Source of the DNA: Betaproteobacteria bacterium HGW-Betaproteobacteria-7
Lineage (GTDB): Bacteria; Pseudomonadota; Gammaproteobacteria; Burkholderiales; Rhodocyclaceae
Assembly: GCA_002840765.1 (NCBI GenBank)
Contig: PHCE01000006.1
Coordinates: forward strand, 1-64,000
Direction of reading: 5' to 3'
DNA length: 64,000 bases
Every line of letters starts with the position of its first letter. The stretch's first letter is position 1. A program made the translations under genes and the position numbers. The notes below the pieces were generated by a model. It had not been told where the DNA came from. It searched no databases and saw nothing but the letters and a program-made list of their open reading frames with translations. Below are positions 29,992-39,096 of this stretch, one piece after another.

Positions 29992-30286
29992 AGCAAGGCG
30001 CTGGGGCGGGCTTGGCGCGGGTGGCCCCATCGCTGAGAAGATGCCATTCCATGGATAAAGCAACTTTTGGGTGACAAAGCTGCCGTTACACGCGAAAAAT
30101 TTCGGTAACACATCAGCCAAACGCGATGCTTATTGCTCGCCAAGCACTGATATGAAATCTCGACTAAACATTGCCGCTTGGCCTGAAGCTAGTAGGTAAT
30201 TTTCCCTATTCCCCTGCATCTTTCTTCCAATTTCTACTCACCGGCAAAAAACCTAAGCTGGCTCCACCAAATATAAGGAGCTCAGT
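29992..30286 (+). promoter_or_regulatory. Promoter region upstream of ttrBCA
   Basis: This 295-bp gap carries no gene. It contains an imperfect dyad: GTTAC (30085-30089), CGAAA-AA-TTTCG (30093-30104) and GTAAC (30105-30109). That is a candidate site for the response regulator TtrR. The ribosome site before ttrB is AAGGAG, seven bases from the ATG. A promoter must lie here, since the preceding ATPase gene is unrelated in function. The site assignment is inference from symmetry and position. Confidence 0.45.
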
Positions 30287-31012
30287 ATGAACGCTCAACC
30301 CGATCTTTCTCGCCGTGCCTTCTTCACCGCCTTGCCAGCAGTGACCGCCGGCTTGGCCATCCCGGCTCATGCAGAGGACACCGCGACGCCGCACTGGTCG
30401 ATGCTGATCGATACCCGGCGCTGCATTGCCTGTCAGGCCTGCACCATGGCCTGTTCCATTGAAAACGTTTCGCCCGAAGGGCAGTTCCGTACCCTGGTTG
30501 CAACCTACGCCGTCACCGATCAGGACGGCACGACGGGAATGGCGGTTCTGCCCAGGCTCTGCAATCACTGCGAGGAGCCGCCCTGCATCCCGGTTTGTCC
30601 GGTGGGGGCCACCTTCAAACGTGAGGACGGGATCGTGCTGGTCGACGGCGACCGCTGCGTGGGGTGCGCCTACTGCGTGCAGGCCTGTCCGTACGATGCG
30701 CGCTTCGTCAATCATCACACCGGCAAGGCGGACAAATGCACCTTCTGCAGTCACCGCCTGGAAGCCGGATTGCTTCCCGCCTGCGTCGAAACCTGTGTGG
30801 GCGGGGCGCGAATTTTTGGCGACATCAACAATCCGCAGAGCGAGATCAGCCGCCGGCTGGCCGCTGCCGATGGCAAGACCAGTGTCCTTAAACCGGAGGC
30901 TGGCACGCATCCGAGGGTCTTCTATATCGGCCTCGAAAAGCAACTGGATGGCCGCGTCGACGGTTCTTCAACCGCCGACATGATGTGGCGTCCGGGCACT
31001 CAGGGAGCATGA
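30287..31012 (+). CDS. ttrB: Tetrathionate reductase iron-sulfur subunit TtrB
   Basis: The 241-residue protein has a Tat signal (SRRAFFTALPAVTAGLAI) and four ferredoxin-type [4Fe-4S] sites: CIACQACTMAC, CNHCEEPPCIPVCPVG, CVGCAYCVQACP and CTFCSHRLEAG with a later CVETC. It passes electrons from the TtrC quinol-oxidising subunit to the molybdenum subunit. The order B-C-A, with overlapping genes and the TtrS/TtrR pair alongside, identifies it among the many DmsB/NrfC-like proteins. The next start (ATG at 31009) overlaps its stop. Confidence 0.92.
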   Translation: MNAQPDLSRRAFFTALPAVTAGLAIPAHAEDTATPHWSMLIDTRRCIACQACTMACSIENVSPEGQFRTLVATYAVTDQDGTTGMAVLPRLCNHCEEPPCIPVCPVGATFKREDGIVLVDGDRCVGCAYCVQACPYDARFVNHHTGKADKCTFCSHRLEAGLLPACVETCVGGARIFGDINNPQSEISRRLAAADGKTSVLKPEAGTHPRVFYIGLEKQLDGRVDGSSTADMMWRPGTQGA

Positions 31013-32085
31013 TGATGAACACGACCGTTGAAGTTCTGGGGTTTGCACGCGATGCCAGCTGGCTACCTTGGGCCGTGCAGTACTTCTTCTTGATCGGCAT
31101 CTCCGTTGCCGCCTTCTTCCTGTCGCTCCCCGGTTTCGTTTGGCGTCGCTCGAAATGGCTGGGTATTTCGCGGCGCGCACTGTTGGCCGCACTGGTCTGC
31201 GGGCTGACCGCACCCGTCGCCCTGCTGGCCGACCTGCATCAGCCCGGCCGCTTCCTCAATTTCTACCTGCACCCGAACCTCGGTTCGTGGATGGCCTGGG
31301 GTTCCTTCTTCATCCCGCTCTACCTGCTCGGCCTGATCGGCTATGCCTGGCTTTGCCTGCGTCCCCTGCTGGCCGAGATGGGGCAGCGTCCTGGCTCGCT
31401 GGCCGGTCTCTATCGCAAATTGGCCTATGGCGGCCACGACAACCTTTCCGCCATCAAGGCGGCTGCCCTGGCAGCAACGTTGGGGGGCTTGCTGGTCCTG
31501 CTCTACACCGGTATGGAGGTGATGATCGTCCAGGCCCGTTCGCTGTGGAATACCCCCTTGCTCCCGTTGATTTTCGGCATCACCGCGATGACGGGCGGTA
31601 TCGGCATGACGGCGCTGTTCGAAGCGCTGACCGGCAATCGCCAATCTGCCCCGCTGCTCAACCAATGGCTGGCCCGTGGTATCTGGGTCACGCTCGTTCT
31701 GCTCCTCGCCTGGCTGATATTGGGCCTTTCCGGCACATCGACCGCTGCCGCCGACGCGCTGGCCGCGATGGCGGGCTCCTTCGGCTGGCTGGTGACCGGC
31801 GGCTGGCTGTTCGGTTCGACCTTGCTTACCTTGTGGCTGGCCCGGAACCACAGCAACTCGCTGCTCATGCCGGCCTTGCTCGCCCTGCACGGCGCCTGGC
31901 TGATCCGCTGGGTCGTCTTCATCGGCGGTCAAAGCCTGCCCAAGATGGGGTCCGCCAGCCATCCCTACTACCTGACCCTGACCCCGGACAGCCTGCTCGG
32001 CATCGTCGGCATGGCCGGCCTCTGCCTCACCCTTTACATCATCCTGACCAGCCTCATCCCCTGGGATGACCAGGCCAACGCCTGA
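31009..32085 (+). CDS. ttrC: Tetrathionate reductase membrane subunit TtrC (NrfD-like)
   Basis: About 358 residues with nine or so hydrophobic helices (AVQYFFLIGISVAAFFLSLP, GSFFIPLYLLGLIGYAWLCL, TLVLLLAWLILGLSG). It is the NrfD/PsrC-type quinol dehydrogenase that anchors the complex. Three ATGs in a row (31009, 31012, 31015) follow CAGGGAG; the spacing favours the second or third. The first overlaps the ttrB stop as ATGA. A 11-bp gap separates it from ttrA. Confidence 0.92.
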   Translation: MMMNTTVEVLGFARDASWLPWAVQYFFLIGISVAAFFLSLPGFVWRRSKWLGISRRALLAALVCGLTAPVALLADLHQPGRFLNFYLHPNLGSWMAWGSFFIPLYLLGLIGYAWLCLRPLLAEMGQRPGSLAGLYRKLAYGGHDNLSAIKAAALAATLGGLLVLLYTGMEVMIVQARSLWNTPLLPLIFGITAMTGGIGMTALFEALTGNRQSAPLLNQWLARGIWVTLVLLLAWLILGLSGTSTAAADALAAMAGSFGWLVTGGWLFGSTLLTLWLARNHSNSLLMPALLALHGAWLIRWVVFIGGQSLPKMGSASHPYYLTLTPDSLLGIVGMAGLCLTLYIILTSLIPWDDQANA

Positions 32086-32096
32086 GGAGATCGACC

Positions 32097-35000
32097 ATGA
32101 AAATCAGCAAACGTCGTCAAGTTCTGGCCCTCGGTGGCCTCGCCGCCTTCGCAGCCGGTTACTCGGAAACCGCAGGCCGCATGGTCGGCAAGCTCCTCGG
32201 CCATGACGCGCCGAAACACAAGACCGCCGGTGAGGCACCCGCGCCGGAATTCCGCGTCGATCGCCAGGGCAGGCTTGAAATCAATCCGGCGCAGCAGGTC
32301 AGTTACACGACCTGCCTGGGTTGCACCACCATGTGCGGTGTGCGCGTTCGCATTGACCGCGCGACGGGCAAGGTATTGCGCGTCAGCGGCAACCCCTATA
32401 GCCCGCTGTCCACGGACCCGCACTTGCCGATGAAGGCTAGCGTCCGCGAAAGTTTCATCGCCATTTCGGCGCTCAACGGCAAAGGCCTGGATGGCCGATC
32501 GACTGCTTGTGGCCGCGGTAACGCGGTCGCCCAGCAGATCGACTCGCCTTATCGCGTGCTGACGCCGTTGAAGCGGGTGGGGCCGCGCAACAGCGGCCAA
32601 TGGGAGCCGATTTCCTTTGAGCAACTGGTCAAGGAAGTGGTCAACGGCGGCAACCTGTTCGGTGAAGGCAACGTCGAGGGACTGGGTTCCCTGCGCGACC
32701 TGACGACGCCCATCGACAGCAAACAGCCGGCATTGGGGGCGCGGGTCAATCAGGTGGCGGTGCTCTCCAGCGTCAACGACGGACGCGAGAACTTCGCCCG
32801 CCGCTTTTTCCAGAAAGCCTACGGCACGCTCAATTTCTTCGGCCATGGATCCTATTGCGGCGGTTCCTACCGCTCGGGCTCTGGCGCCTTGTTCGGCGAC
32901 TCGAAGGCCATGCCGCATTGCAAGCCGGACTTCGCCAATGCCGAGTTCGTACTCTTCGTCGGTACGGCACCCGGACAAGCCGGCAATCCCTTCAAGCGTC
33001 AGGGCACCCTGGTTGCGAAGGCGCGCACCGAGGGCAAGCTGTCCTACGTGGTGGTCGATCCCGTCCTCAGCCATGCCGACAGCCGGGCCAGCGGCAACAG
33101 GGGCCGCTGGTTGCCAATCAAGCCGGGTACCGACGGCGCGCTGGCGATGGCCATCATCCGCTGGTTGTTCGAGAACGAGCGCATCGACAGCCATTTCCTG
33201 AGTTTCCCGAACGCGCCGCTCGCCCGGCAGAACGGTGAGCCCTCCTTCTCCAACGCCAGCCACCTGGTTATCGTTGAGGCGAAGCACCCGCGCGAACAAC
33301 GCATGTTGCGCGCCTCTGATCTCGGCATCGAAATGCCGGAAGAGCAGCGCTACAAGGAAGCAGATGCCTTCGTCTGCCTCGACCAGAATGGCAAGGCGGT
33401 GCTGCACGACCGGGCAAGCGGACCGGCGCAGCTGTTCGTCGACACGGTTCTCAGCGTCGGCGGCCAGGACGTCCACGTCAAATCGGCGCTGCAGCTGTTG
33501 CGCGAGGAGGCGATGCGCCTCGATCTGGCGGCTTATGCCGATGCCTGCGGTATCCCCGCCGACACCTTGGCCGGGCTGGCCAAGGAGCTTTCGTCGCACG
33601 GCAAAAAGGCCTCGGTGGTCGCGCACGGCGGCATGATGAGCGGCAGCGGCTTCTACAATGCCTATGCGCTACTCAGCATCAACGCCTTGCTCGGCAACAT
33701 CAACTGGAAAGGCGGGTTCGTCGCCAACGGCGGAAGCTTCAAGGACAACGGCGAGGGGCCGCGTTACAACCTCGACCGTTTCCCCGGCATGGTCAAACCG
33801 TCCGGCACGCCACTCGGACGCAATATCCCTTACGAGAAAACCGCCGAATTCGCCGCGCGCAAGGCCGACAACAAGCCTTATCCGGCGGCGGCTCCCTGGT
33901 TCCCCAACGCGCCGGGGCTGACCACCGAACTGCTGCCCGGCGGGCTGAACGGTTACCCGTACGCCCTCAAGGCGCTGGTCCTGTGGTCCTCGAATCCGCT
34001 CTACGGGATCGCCGGGCTGCGCAACAAGATCGCCAAGGACCTGGCCGACCCCAAGAAGATCGGGCTGATCGTTTCGGTTGATCCGTTCATCAACGAGAGC
34101 AATGCTTTCGCCGACTACATCGTTCCCGATTCGCTGATGTACGAGAGCTGGGGTTGGGCTTCCGCCTGGAATGGCGTGCCGACCAAGTCGATGAGCGCCC
34201 GCTGGCCGGTCATTGAGCCGAAGGCGGCAAAAACGCCGGAAGGGCACGCCATCGGCATGGAGACCTTCTTCATCGCCCTGGCCAAAGCCATGAAACTTCC
34301 CGGTTTCGGTGAAAACGCCATCAGCGATCCGGATGGTCAGACCTACGCCCTGAATACGCCGGAAGACTGGTATCTGCGTGGCGGCGCCAACATTGCCTGG
34401 CTGGGCAAGGAGCCGGTTGCCGATGCGACGGAAGAGGACATCATCCTGTCCGGCGTGGAACGCTTGCGGCCCGTGCTGGAAAAAACGCTGAAGCCGGAGG
34501 AGGTCGCCAAGGTGGCCTTCCTGCTCAGTCGTGGCGGGCGCTACCAACCGGGCAAGGATGCCTACGACGAGGAGGATCCGCGCTGGATGCGCAACCCGAT
34601 GAAGTCCATGGCGCATTTCTGGAACGAGAATGTCGGCGCCTCGAAGAACAGCCTTTCCGGCAAGCGCAACAAGGGCTGCCCGACCTGGATCGAACCGTCG
34701 TTTGCCGACGGCACGCCGATGCGGAAGGTCTATCCGGCCGACAAATGGCCGCTGCAGTTGATCAGCTACAAATCGGCACTCCAGAACCCGTATTCGATCG
34801 GCGCCACCCGCCTCCTGGGCCTGCATCCGGAAAACCCGGTGCTGATTCATCCGGACGACGCGCGTCGACTGCAGGTCGACATGGGGGATCTCGTCGAAAT
34901 CAGTACGCCGGGCGGTAGCGTCAAGGCGCGCATCATGGTCCACGCGGGTATAACGCCCGGCGTTGCGGCCATCGAACACGGCTTTGGTCACCGCGAACTC

Positions 35001-35183
35001 GGGGCGCGGGCTCACCGCATCGGTGGCACGGAGCAACCAACAGACAAACGCCTGTCGGCCGGGGTGAATCTGAACGACGTCGGCTTGCTGGATCCGACGC
35101 GTCCCGACAACGCGCCGTGGGTCGATGCGATTTCCGGTGCGTCGGTACGGAACGGCCTGCCGGCCAGACTGCGCCGCGCTTGA
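32097..35183 (+). CDS. ttrA: Tetrathionate reductase molybdopterin subunit TtrA
   Basis: The 1028-residue protein begins with a twin-Arg-like signal (KRRQVLALGGLAAFAAGYSE). It has a [4Fe-4S] site CLGCTTMCGV with a fourth Cys in STACGRG, and the Mo-ligand region HGSYCGGSYRSGSGALFG with a Cys ligand. The C-terminal dinucleotide-binding domain follows (NPVLIHPDDARRLQVDMGDL). It reduces tetrathionate to thiosulfate in the periplasm. The start codon lies 11 bp after ttrC, behind GAGGAGA. It ends just before the convergent ttrR. Confidence 0.94.
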   Translation: MKISKRRQVLALGGLAAFAAGYSETAGRMVGKLLGHDAPKHKTAGEAPAPEFRVDRQGRLEINPAQQVSYTTCLGCTTMCGVRVRIDRATGKVLRVSGNPYSPLSTDPHLPMKASVRESFIAISALNGKGLDGRSTACGRGNAVAQQIDSPYRVLTPLKRVGPRNSGQWEPISFEQLVKEVVNGGNLFGEGNVEGLGSLRDLTTPIDSKQPALGARVNQVAVLSSVNDGRENFARRFFQKAYGTLNFFGHGSYCGGSYRSGSGALFGDSKAMPHCKPDFANAEFVLFVGTAPGQAGNPFKRQGTLVAKARTEGKLSYVVVDPVLSHADSRASGNRGRWLPIKPGTDGALAMAIIRWLFENERIDSHFLSFPNAPLARQNGEPSFSNASHLVIVEAKHPREQRMLRASDLGIEMPEEQRYKEADAFVCLDQNGKAVLHDRASGPAQLFVDTVLSVGGQDVHVKSALQLLREEAMRLDLAAYADACGIPADTLAGLAKELSSHGKKASVVAHGGMMSGSGFYNAYALLSINALLGNINWKGGFVANGGSFKDNGEGPRYNLDRFPGMVKPSGTPLGRNIPYEKTAEFAARKADNKPYPAAAPWFPNAPGLTTELLPGGLNGYPYALKALVLWSSNPLYGIAGLRNKIAKDLADPKKIGLIVSVDPFINESNAFADYIVPDSLMYESWGWASAWNGVPTKSMSARWPVIEPKAAKTPEGHAIGMETFFIALAKAMKLPGFGENAISDPDGQTYALNTPEDWYLRGGANIAWLGKEPVADATEEDIILSGVERLRPVLEKTLKPEEVAKVAFLLSRGGRYQPGKDAYDEEDPRWMRNPMKSMAHFWNENVGASKNSLSGKRNKGCPTWIEPSFADGTPMRKVYPADKWPLQLISYKSALQNPYSIGATRLLGLHPENPVLIHPDDARRLQVDMGDLVEISTPGGSVKARIMVHAGITPGVAAIEHGFGHRELGARAHRIGGTEQPTDKRLSAGVNLNDVGLLDPTRPDNAPWVDAISGASVRNGLPARLRRA

Positions 35184-35193
35184 CTGCCGGGCG

Positions 35194-35826
35194 CTAGTCC
35201 AGCGCCGCCGGGTCGGCCCGCAGCATCAGGCGGGCCAATTCGGCGGCGGATGAAACCCCCGCCTTTTCCATCACATGCTGACGGTGGATATGAACCGTCT
35301 TTTCGCTGATATTCAGCGTGGCGGCGATTTGCTTGTTTGGATGCCCTTGGGCGACCAGATGCCCGACTTCCTGCTCGCGCGGCGAGAGGACGGCCAGCAT
35401 GGCTTGTGCGGTCTGGCGCCGCGCGGATTCGTCGATCGCTTCGGCACTGTGGCGGATGGCTGCTGCCACCGCATCAAGTACTTTTTGGTCGTTGAAGGGC
35501 TTCTCGATGAAGTCAAAGGCGCCTGATTTCATGGCTTGGACGGCCATGGAGACATCGGCATGGCCGGTCATGAAGAGTATAGGCAGCTCAATTCCGCGGC
35601 CACGAAGCACCTGCTGTAACTCCAGGCCACTCATCGAGGGCATGCGAATATCGAGCAGCAGGCAGGATGGCTGCGTGGGCGCCGCCACAATGTCCAGGAA
35701 CTCTTCTGCCGAGGCATGGAGTTGCACGGTCCAGCCCACCGAGTCGAGCAGGAAGCGCAAGGAACGGCGCAGTCCCGGATCGTCGTCGACCACATGGACG
35801 ACGCAGGCTTCAGGCTGATAGTTCAT
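35194..35826 (-). CDS. ttrR: Response regulator TtrR (FixJ-like)
   Basis: A 210-residue protein from the ATG at 35826. The receiver domain has the phospho-Asp in CLLLDIRMPSMSGLELQQ and the Lys in FIEKPFNDQKV. The LuxR-type HTH is LSPREQEVGHLVAQGHPNKQ followed by IAATLNISEKTVHIHRQHVM. It overlaps the ttrS stop by 17 bp, so the two are co-translated. In known systems TtrS/TtrR activates ttrBCA when tetrathionate is present. It lies convergent to ttrA with a 10-bp gap. Confidence 0.93.
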   Translation of the reverse strand: MNYQPEACVVHVVDDDPGLRRSLRFLLDSVGWTVQLHASAEEFLDIVAAPTQPSCLLLDIRMPSMSGLELQQVLRGRGIELPILFMTGHADVSMAVQAMKSGAFDFIEKPFNDQKVLDAVAAAIRHSAEAIDESARRQTAQAMLAVLSPREQEVGHLVAQGHPNKQIAATLNISEKTVHIHRQHVMEKAGVSSAAELARLMLRADPAALD

Positions 35827-37576
35827 GGCAGGGAAGAGTAAATGAGAAATGCATTCCCGGGGCATCCTTGTTGGGTTCGGCCCAAAGTCTGCCGCCATGG
35901 GCTTCGATGATGGTCATGCAGATGGGGAGCCCAAGACCGAGGCCGTCCGGTTTGGTGGTGAAAAACGGCTCGAACAGATGGGGTAATTGATTGACGTCGA
36001 GTCCGATGCCGTGATCGATGACATGGACTGCCACGCGATTGTCCATCGGCTCGATGACGATACGCAGGTTTTGTCGTTTCATGGGCAGGTCGCGACAGGC
36101 ATCGATGGCGTTCTTGATCAGATTGAGCAGGACTTGCTGGATCTGGGCACTATCAGCCAGTACCGTGCATTTTGGGGTCAGGTGATTCTCGATGACTATC
36201 TCCGGCGCCCGTGCCAGCATCCCCACCAGCAGGTGCCGCGCTTCCTTGGCAATTTCGGCCAGGTCGATCGGTTCCCGGGTGGCCCGGCGCTTGCGGGCAA
36301 AATGGCGGATGCGTTGCACGATGCCGGCGGCCCGCTCAGCCTCCCGGGCAATTTCCGTCGAGGCCTCGGTAATGGCTTCCGGCGTCAAGTTGCCACGTTC
36401 CTGGCGGCGCAAGACCGTTCGGGCATAGGTGCCAATCGTTGTCAGCGGCTGATTGAGTTCATGGGCCAGGTTGCCGGACAACTCCCCCAGCACGGAAAGT
36501 CGAGAAAGGTGTTCCATTTGGTCCTGGCTTTCGCGCATTTTCGCTTCGGCCTTGTCGCGCGCGGCGAGAGAGTCGCGCAATTCGGCAGTACGCCGGTGGA
36601 CCTGGTGTTCGATGCGTACCGTATGAACGATCCATGCTGTCAGTATGGCCAGCAAACCGAGCAACCAGGGCCAGAACCTCCGTGCCAGCCCCTCCGGCGT
36701 AATCTCGCGCATGTAGGCGTAGGGGCCAATGCGCAGTTCGCGATAGAGGTCGTGTACCGGCTGGTAATCGGCAGGAACCGCCCAGCTCATGCCGCTTGAC
36801 TCAGGCATTGCCAGCAGCGCACGGGCCACGGCCTTGGCGAGCCCCGGGTCGGTATGGCGGGTGACGGCGATCGGCCAATTGGGGTAAAGCCGGGTCGATA
36901 GCGAACACTGCAGACCCGAATCCTGCTGCACCGATAGCGCACGAAAATCTTCAAGCCGAATCAAGCCTTGACTGGCCATCTGCTCAGGCAGGCATGCGCG
37001 CACGATGCCAGCGTCGACTTCACCAGCTTGCACCGCCTCGATGATCCGGTTCATCGGTAACCCCACAAACCGTATTTCCTTGAGGTCTGATTCGGGATCG
37101 ACGCCTTGGCCGAGCATTTCTCGCGCAGCCACCAGGTAGCCACCAAAAGCGTCGGGGGCAACCGCTGCAACGCGCTTCCCGGCAAGGTCAGCCAACACCT
37201 GAATGTCTGGCCGGTTGGCCCGGACAACGACTACCGAACCGAGGGCACGTGCGGGATGCGTACCGTCCGCGTCAAGAGTGGCTATACGGCTGATGCCCAA
37301 CTCCGCTTCAATGGAAACGTAATAGCCGGGGTTGGTGATCACCAGATCGACCCGGTGAGTGGCGATGGCATCGCGTAAACCCGCTGCGTCGTACTGATCA
37401 AGACGAAAATGGTGCTCCGGCAAGGCCTGATTAAGGTAACGGATGACCGGTGACCAGTCCGATGCCGCCGCACGCTCGCCCTGATAGGCAAAGACACCAA
37501 TCGCAACATCGGCACCAAACGCCTTGGTGGCTATCAGCAGAAAGATCCCGACTAAGCAGCACATTCGCTTAGCCAT
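35810..37576 (-). CDS. ttrS: Tetrathionate sensor histidine kinase TtrS
   Basis: A 588-residue protein from the ATG at 37576 (MAKRMCCLVGIFLLIATKAF); longer frames to a TTG at 37678 exist but the signal peptide favours this start. The periplasmic part is PhnD/SBP-like (VAIGVFAYQGERAAASDWSP, DLVITNPGYYVSIEAEL). One TM helix (PWLLGLLAILTAWIVHTV) leads to a coiled coil, HisKA (LSGNLAHELNQPLTTIGTYA) and an ATPase domain (LNLIKNAIDACRD, DGLGLGLPICMTII). It senses tetrathionate in the periplasm and phosphorylates TtrR. It matches the known TtrS plan. Confidence 0.93.
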   Translation of the reverse strand: MAKRMCCLVGIFLLIATKAFGADVAIGVFAYQGERAAASDWSPVIRYLNQALPEHHFRLDQYDAAGLRDAIATHRVDLVITNPGYYVSIEAELGISRIATLDADGTHPARALGSVVVVRANRPDIQVLADLAGKRVAAVAPDAFGGYLVAAREMLGQGVDPESDLKEIRFVGLPMNRIIEAVQAGEVDAGIVRACLPEQMASQGLIRLEDFRALSVQQDSGLQCSLSTRLYPNWPIAVTRHTDPGLAKAVARALLAMPESSGMSWAVPADYQPVHDLYRELRIGPYAYMREITPEGLARRFWPWLLGLLAILTAWIVHTVRIEHQVHRRTAELRDSLAARDKAEAKMRESQDQMEHLSRLSVLGELSGNLAHELNQPLTTIGTYARTVLRRQERGNLTPEAITEASTEIAREAERAAGIVQRIRHFARKRRATREPIDLAEIAKEARHLLVGMLARAPEIVIENHLTPKCTVLADSAQIQQVLLNLIKNAIDACRDLPMKRQNLRIVIEPMDNRVAVHVIDHGIGLDVNQLPHLFEPFFTTKPDGLGLGLPICMTIIEAHGGRLWAEPNKDAPGMHFSFTLPCHELSA

Positions 37577-37717
37577 ACTAAGAGGAGGAGCAAGTCGTAC
37601 ACACATCTGAGGAGTATACCGAGCTAACTCGGCATGTTTTTCACGATGATCTAAATGGCCGGGGTTCGCGACTATCAACTCAAATATTTACCTGCGCGAA
37701 GCTAGCTGCAGTCTCTT

Positions 37718-38182
37718 TCACGCCGCCAGCCGCATCTCCGCAACCAGCGCCGCAATCACCGAACCGCCCACGCCATCCTCCGGGTCGAGTGCCAGCACCT
37801 GGTCGATGGCGGTTTCGGCTGCGGCCGGCTGGCCGCTGCGCAGGTGGATGAAGGCCAGGCGCTTGAGGGCGGCGAGGGCGGGGCCGGGGGCTTGCTGCCA
37901 TTGCCGCCAGTCATCGGGCAGGGCGGCCTGGCTGGCGGCGGCACTGACCCACGCTTTGGCGGCGGCCAGCGCCTTGTCGAATTGTCGACAGCGGTTGTAG
38001 TGTTTGACCAGGCAGCGGCGCGCCGCCGGGATTTCAGGTGCCTGCGTTACGGCCTGCCGGAAAAGGTTTTCGGCGCGTTCGCGGTCGGTGAAATGGGCGG
38101 CAATGCCGTCCTGCAGCAGTTGCCGGATGGCCGACGGCAGGGGGCCGAGGTCGGGTTGCTGGTCGTCATCGAAGCCGGTCAT
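37718..38182 (-). CDS. Small tetratricopeptide-like hypothetical protein
   Basis: A 154-residue protein from the ATG at 38182 (MTGFDDDQQPDLGPLPSAIR). It contains TPR-like helical pairs: RAENLFRQAVTQAPEIPAAR, NRCRQFDKALAAAKAWVSAA and SGQPAAAETAIDQVLALDPE. It would act as a protein-binding scaffold. No partner is evident. It is divergent from the monooxygenase-like gene. Confidence 0.65.
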   Translation of the reverse strand: MTGFDDDQQPDLGPLPSAIRQLLQDGIAAHFTDRERAENLFRQAVTQAPEIPAARRCLVKHYNRCRQFDKALAAAKAWVSAAASQAALPDDWRQWQQAPGPALAALKRLAFIHLRSGQPAAAETAIDQVLALDPEDGVGGSVIAALVAEMRLAA

Positions 38183-38271
38183 GGCGTGTCTCGCTGCGGA
38201 TTGAATGGATTTTGCAGCTGGCACGCAATAAGCATGCGCGTTGTCCATCGCATCATCACGGAGGAGTTTCC

Positions 38272-38577
38272 ATGTTCATCGCCATGAACCGTTTTCGCAT
38301 CGCCCTCGGCAAGGAGGACGATTTCGTCGCCCATTGGCGCAACCGCAACAGTTACCTGCATACGGTGCCAGGCTTCGTTTCCTTCAACCTGCTGCGCGGT
38401 GATACGACCGAGGAGCGCACGCTGTTCGCCTCGCACACGGTCTGGGAATCGGAGCGGGCCTTTGCTGACTGGACGCAGTCCGATGCTTTCCGCCAGGCGC
38501 ATATGCAGGCCGGTCAGTCGCCGCGCGATTTCTACCTCGGGCCGCCGCAGCTTGAGCTGTTTACGGCAGTGCTCTGA
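38272..38577 (+). CDS. Antibiotic-biosynthesis-monooxygenase-fold (heme-degrading-like) protein
   Basis: A 101-residue protein from the ATG at 38272, with a perfect GGAGGAG site. The sequence MFIAMNRFRIALGKEDDFVA, then GFVSFNLLRGD and FASHTVWESERAFADWTQSD, is the ABM dimeric ferredoxin-like fold. It resembles IsdG/HmoA-type proteins. Whether it binds heme cannot be told; a conserved Asn and Trp are visible and a possible His is present near its end (HMQAGQSP). Confidence 0.82.
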   Translation: MFIAMNRFRIALGKEDDFVAHWRNRNSYLHTVPGFVSFNLLRGDTTEERTLFASHTVWESERAFADWTQSDAFRQAHMQAGQSPRDFYLGPPQLELFTAVL

Positions 38578-38685
38578 CTGGTACTGGCGGCGGCACCCGG
38601 ATGAGCGGCGCCGTTTGGCTTGCGGACATGCGGCGGGATCTGGCCGCATAATCCCGCACTGCTGACCGACCCCGGGAGTGTTCTC

Positions 38686-39096
38686 ATGCGCCGTATCTGC
38701 GACTTTCGCTTGGCCATCGCTTTCTGCATCCTCGTTCCTGCTTTGGGGCATGCCTCACCGGCCTTGCACTGCTTGCTGGAGCACGGTGGCGAAACACGGG
38801 CTGTCCGTTTCACGCCGACGAGCGATCCCTATCGCGTCGAGTCGGTCGACGTCGGCAGCGCATTCCGCTTCAAGGCTGTTGTCTACCGCGAGGATGAGCG
38901 TATTGCCTACGTCAAGCTCTACACCTATCACCAGAGCCCGCGGCGAGCCGTTTTGCTCCATCAGGCCAGCTATCGTTCGCCAGCTGTTGAAGCGGTAGCT
39001 GGCGCCCGATCGCTGACCGGTGACCAGCGCCTGTTCTCGGCGCGGCTGGGCATGGAGTTTCTGTACAACTGCACCCTGCTGGAGGCGCTGCCATGA
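38686..39096 (+). CDS. Hypothetical exported protein, coupled to CapA
   Basis: A 136-residue protein with a signal peptide (FRLAIAFCILVPALGHASPA). The mature domain has two Cys (CLLEHGG near its start, YNCTLL near the end), likely a disulfide. It overlaps the next gene by 4 bp (ATGA at 39093), so it is co-translated with the CapA-family protein and may assist it. I do not recognise a named family. Confidence 0.75.
   Translation: MRRICDFRLAIAFCILVPALGHASPALHCLLEHGGETRAVRFTPTSDPYRVESVDVGSAFRFKAVVYREDERIAYVKLYTYHQSPRRAVLLHQASYRSPAVEAVAGARSLTGDQRLFSARLGMEFLYNCTLLEALP

Noticed and set aside
35184-35206. Hairpin GGCGCT/AGCGCC between ttrA and ttrR as a terminator
   Set aside because: There is no T-run on either strand.
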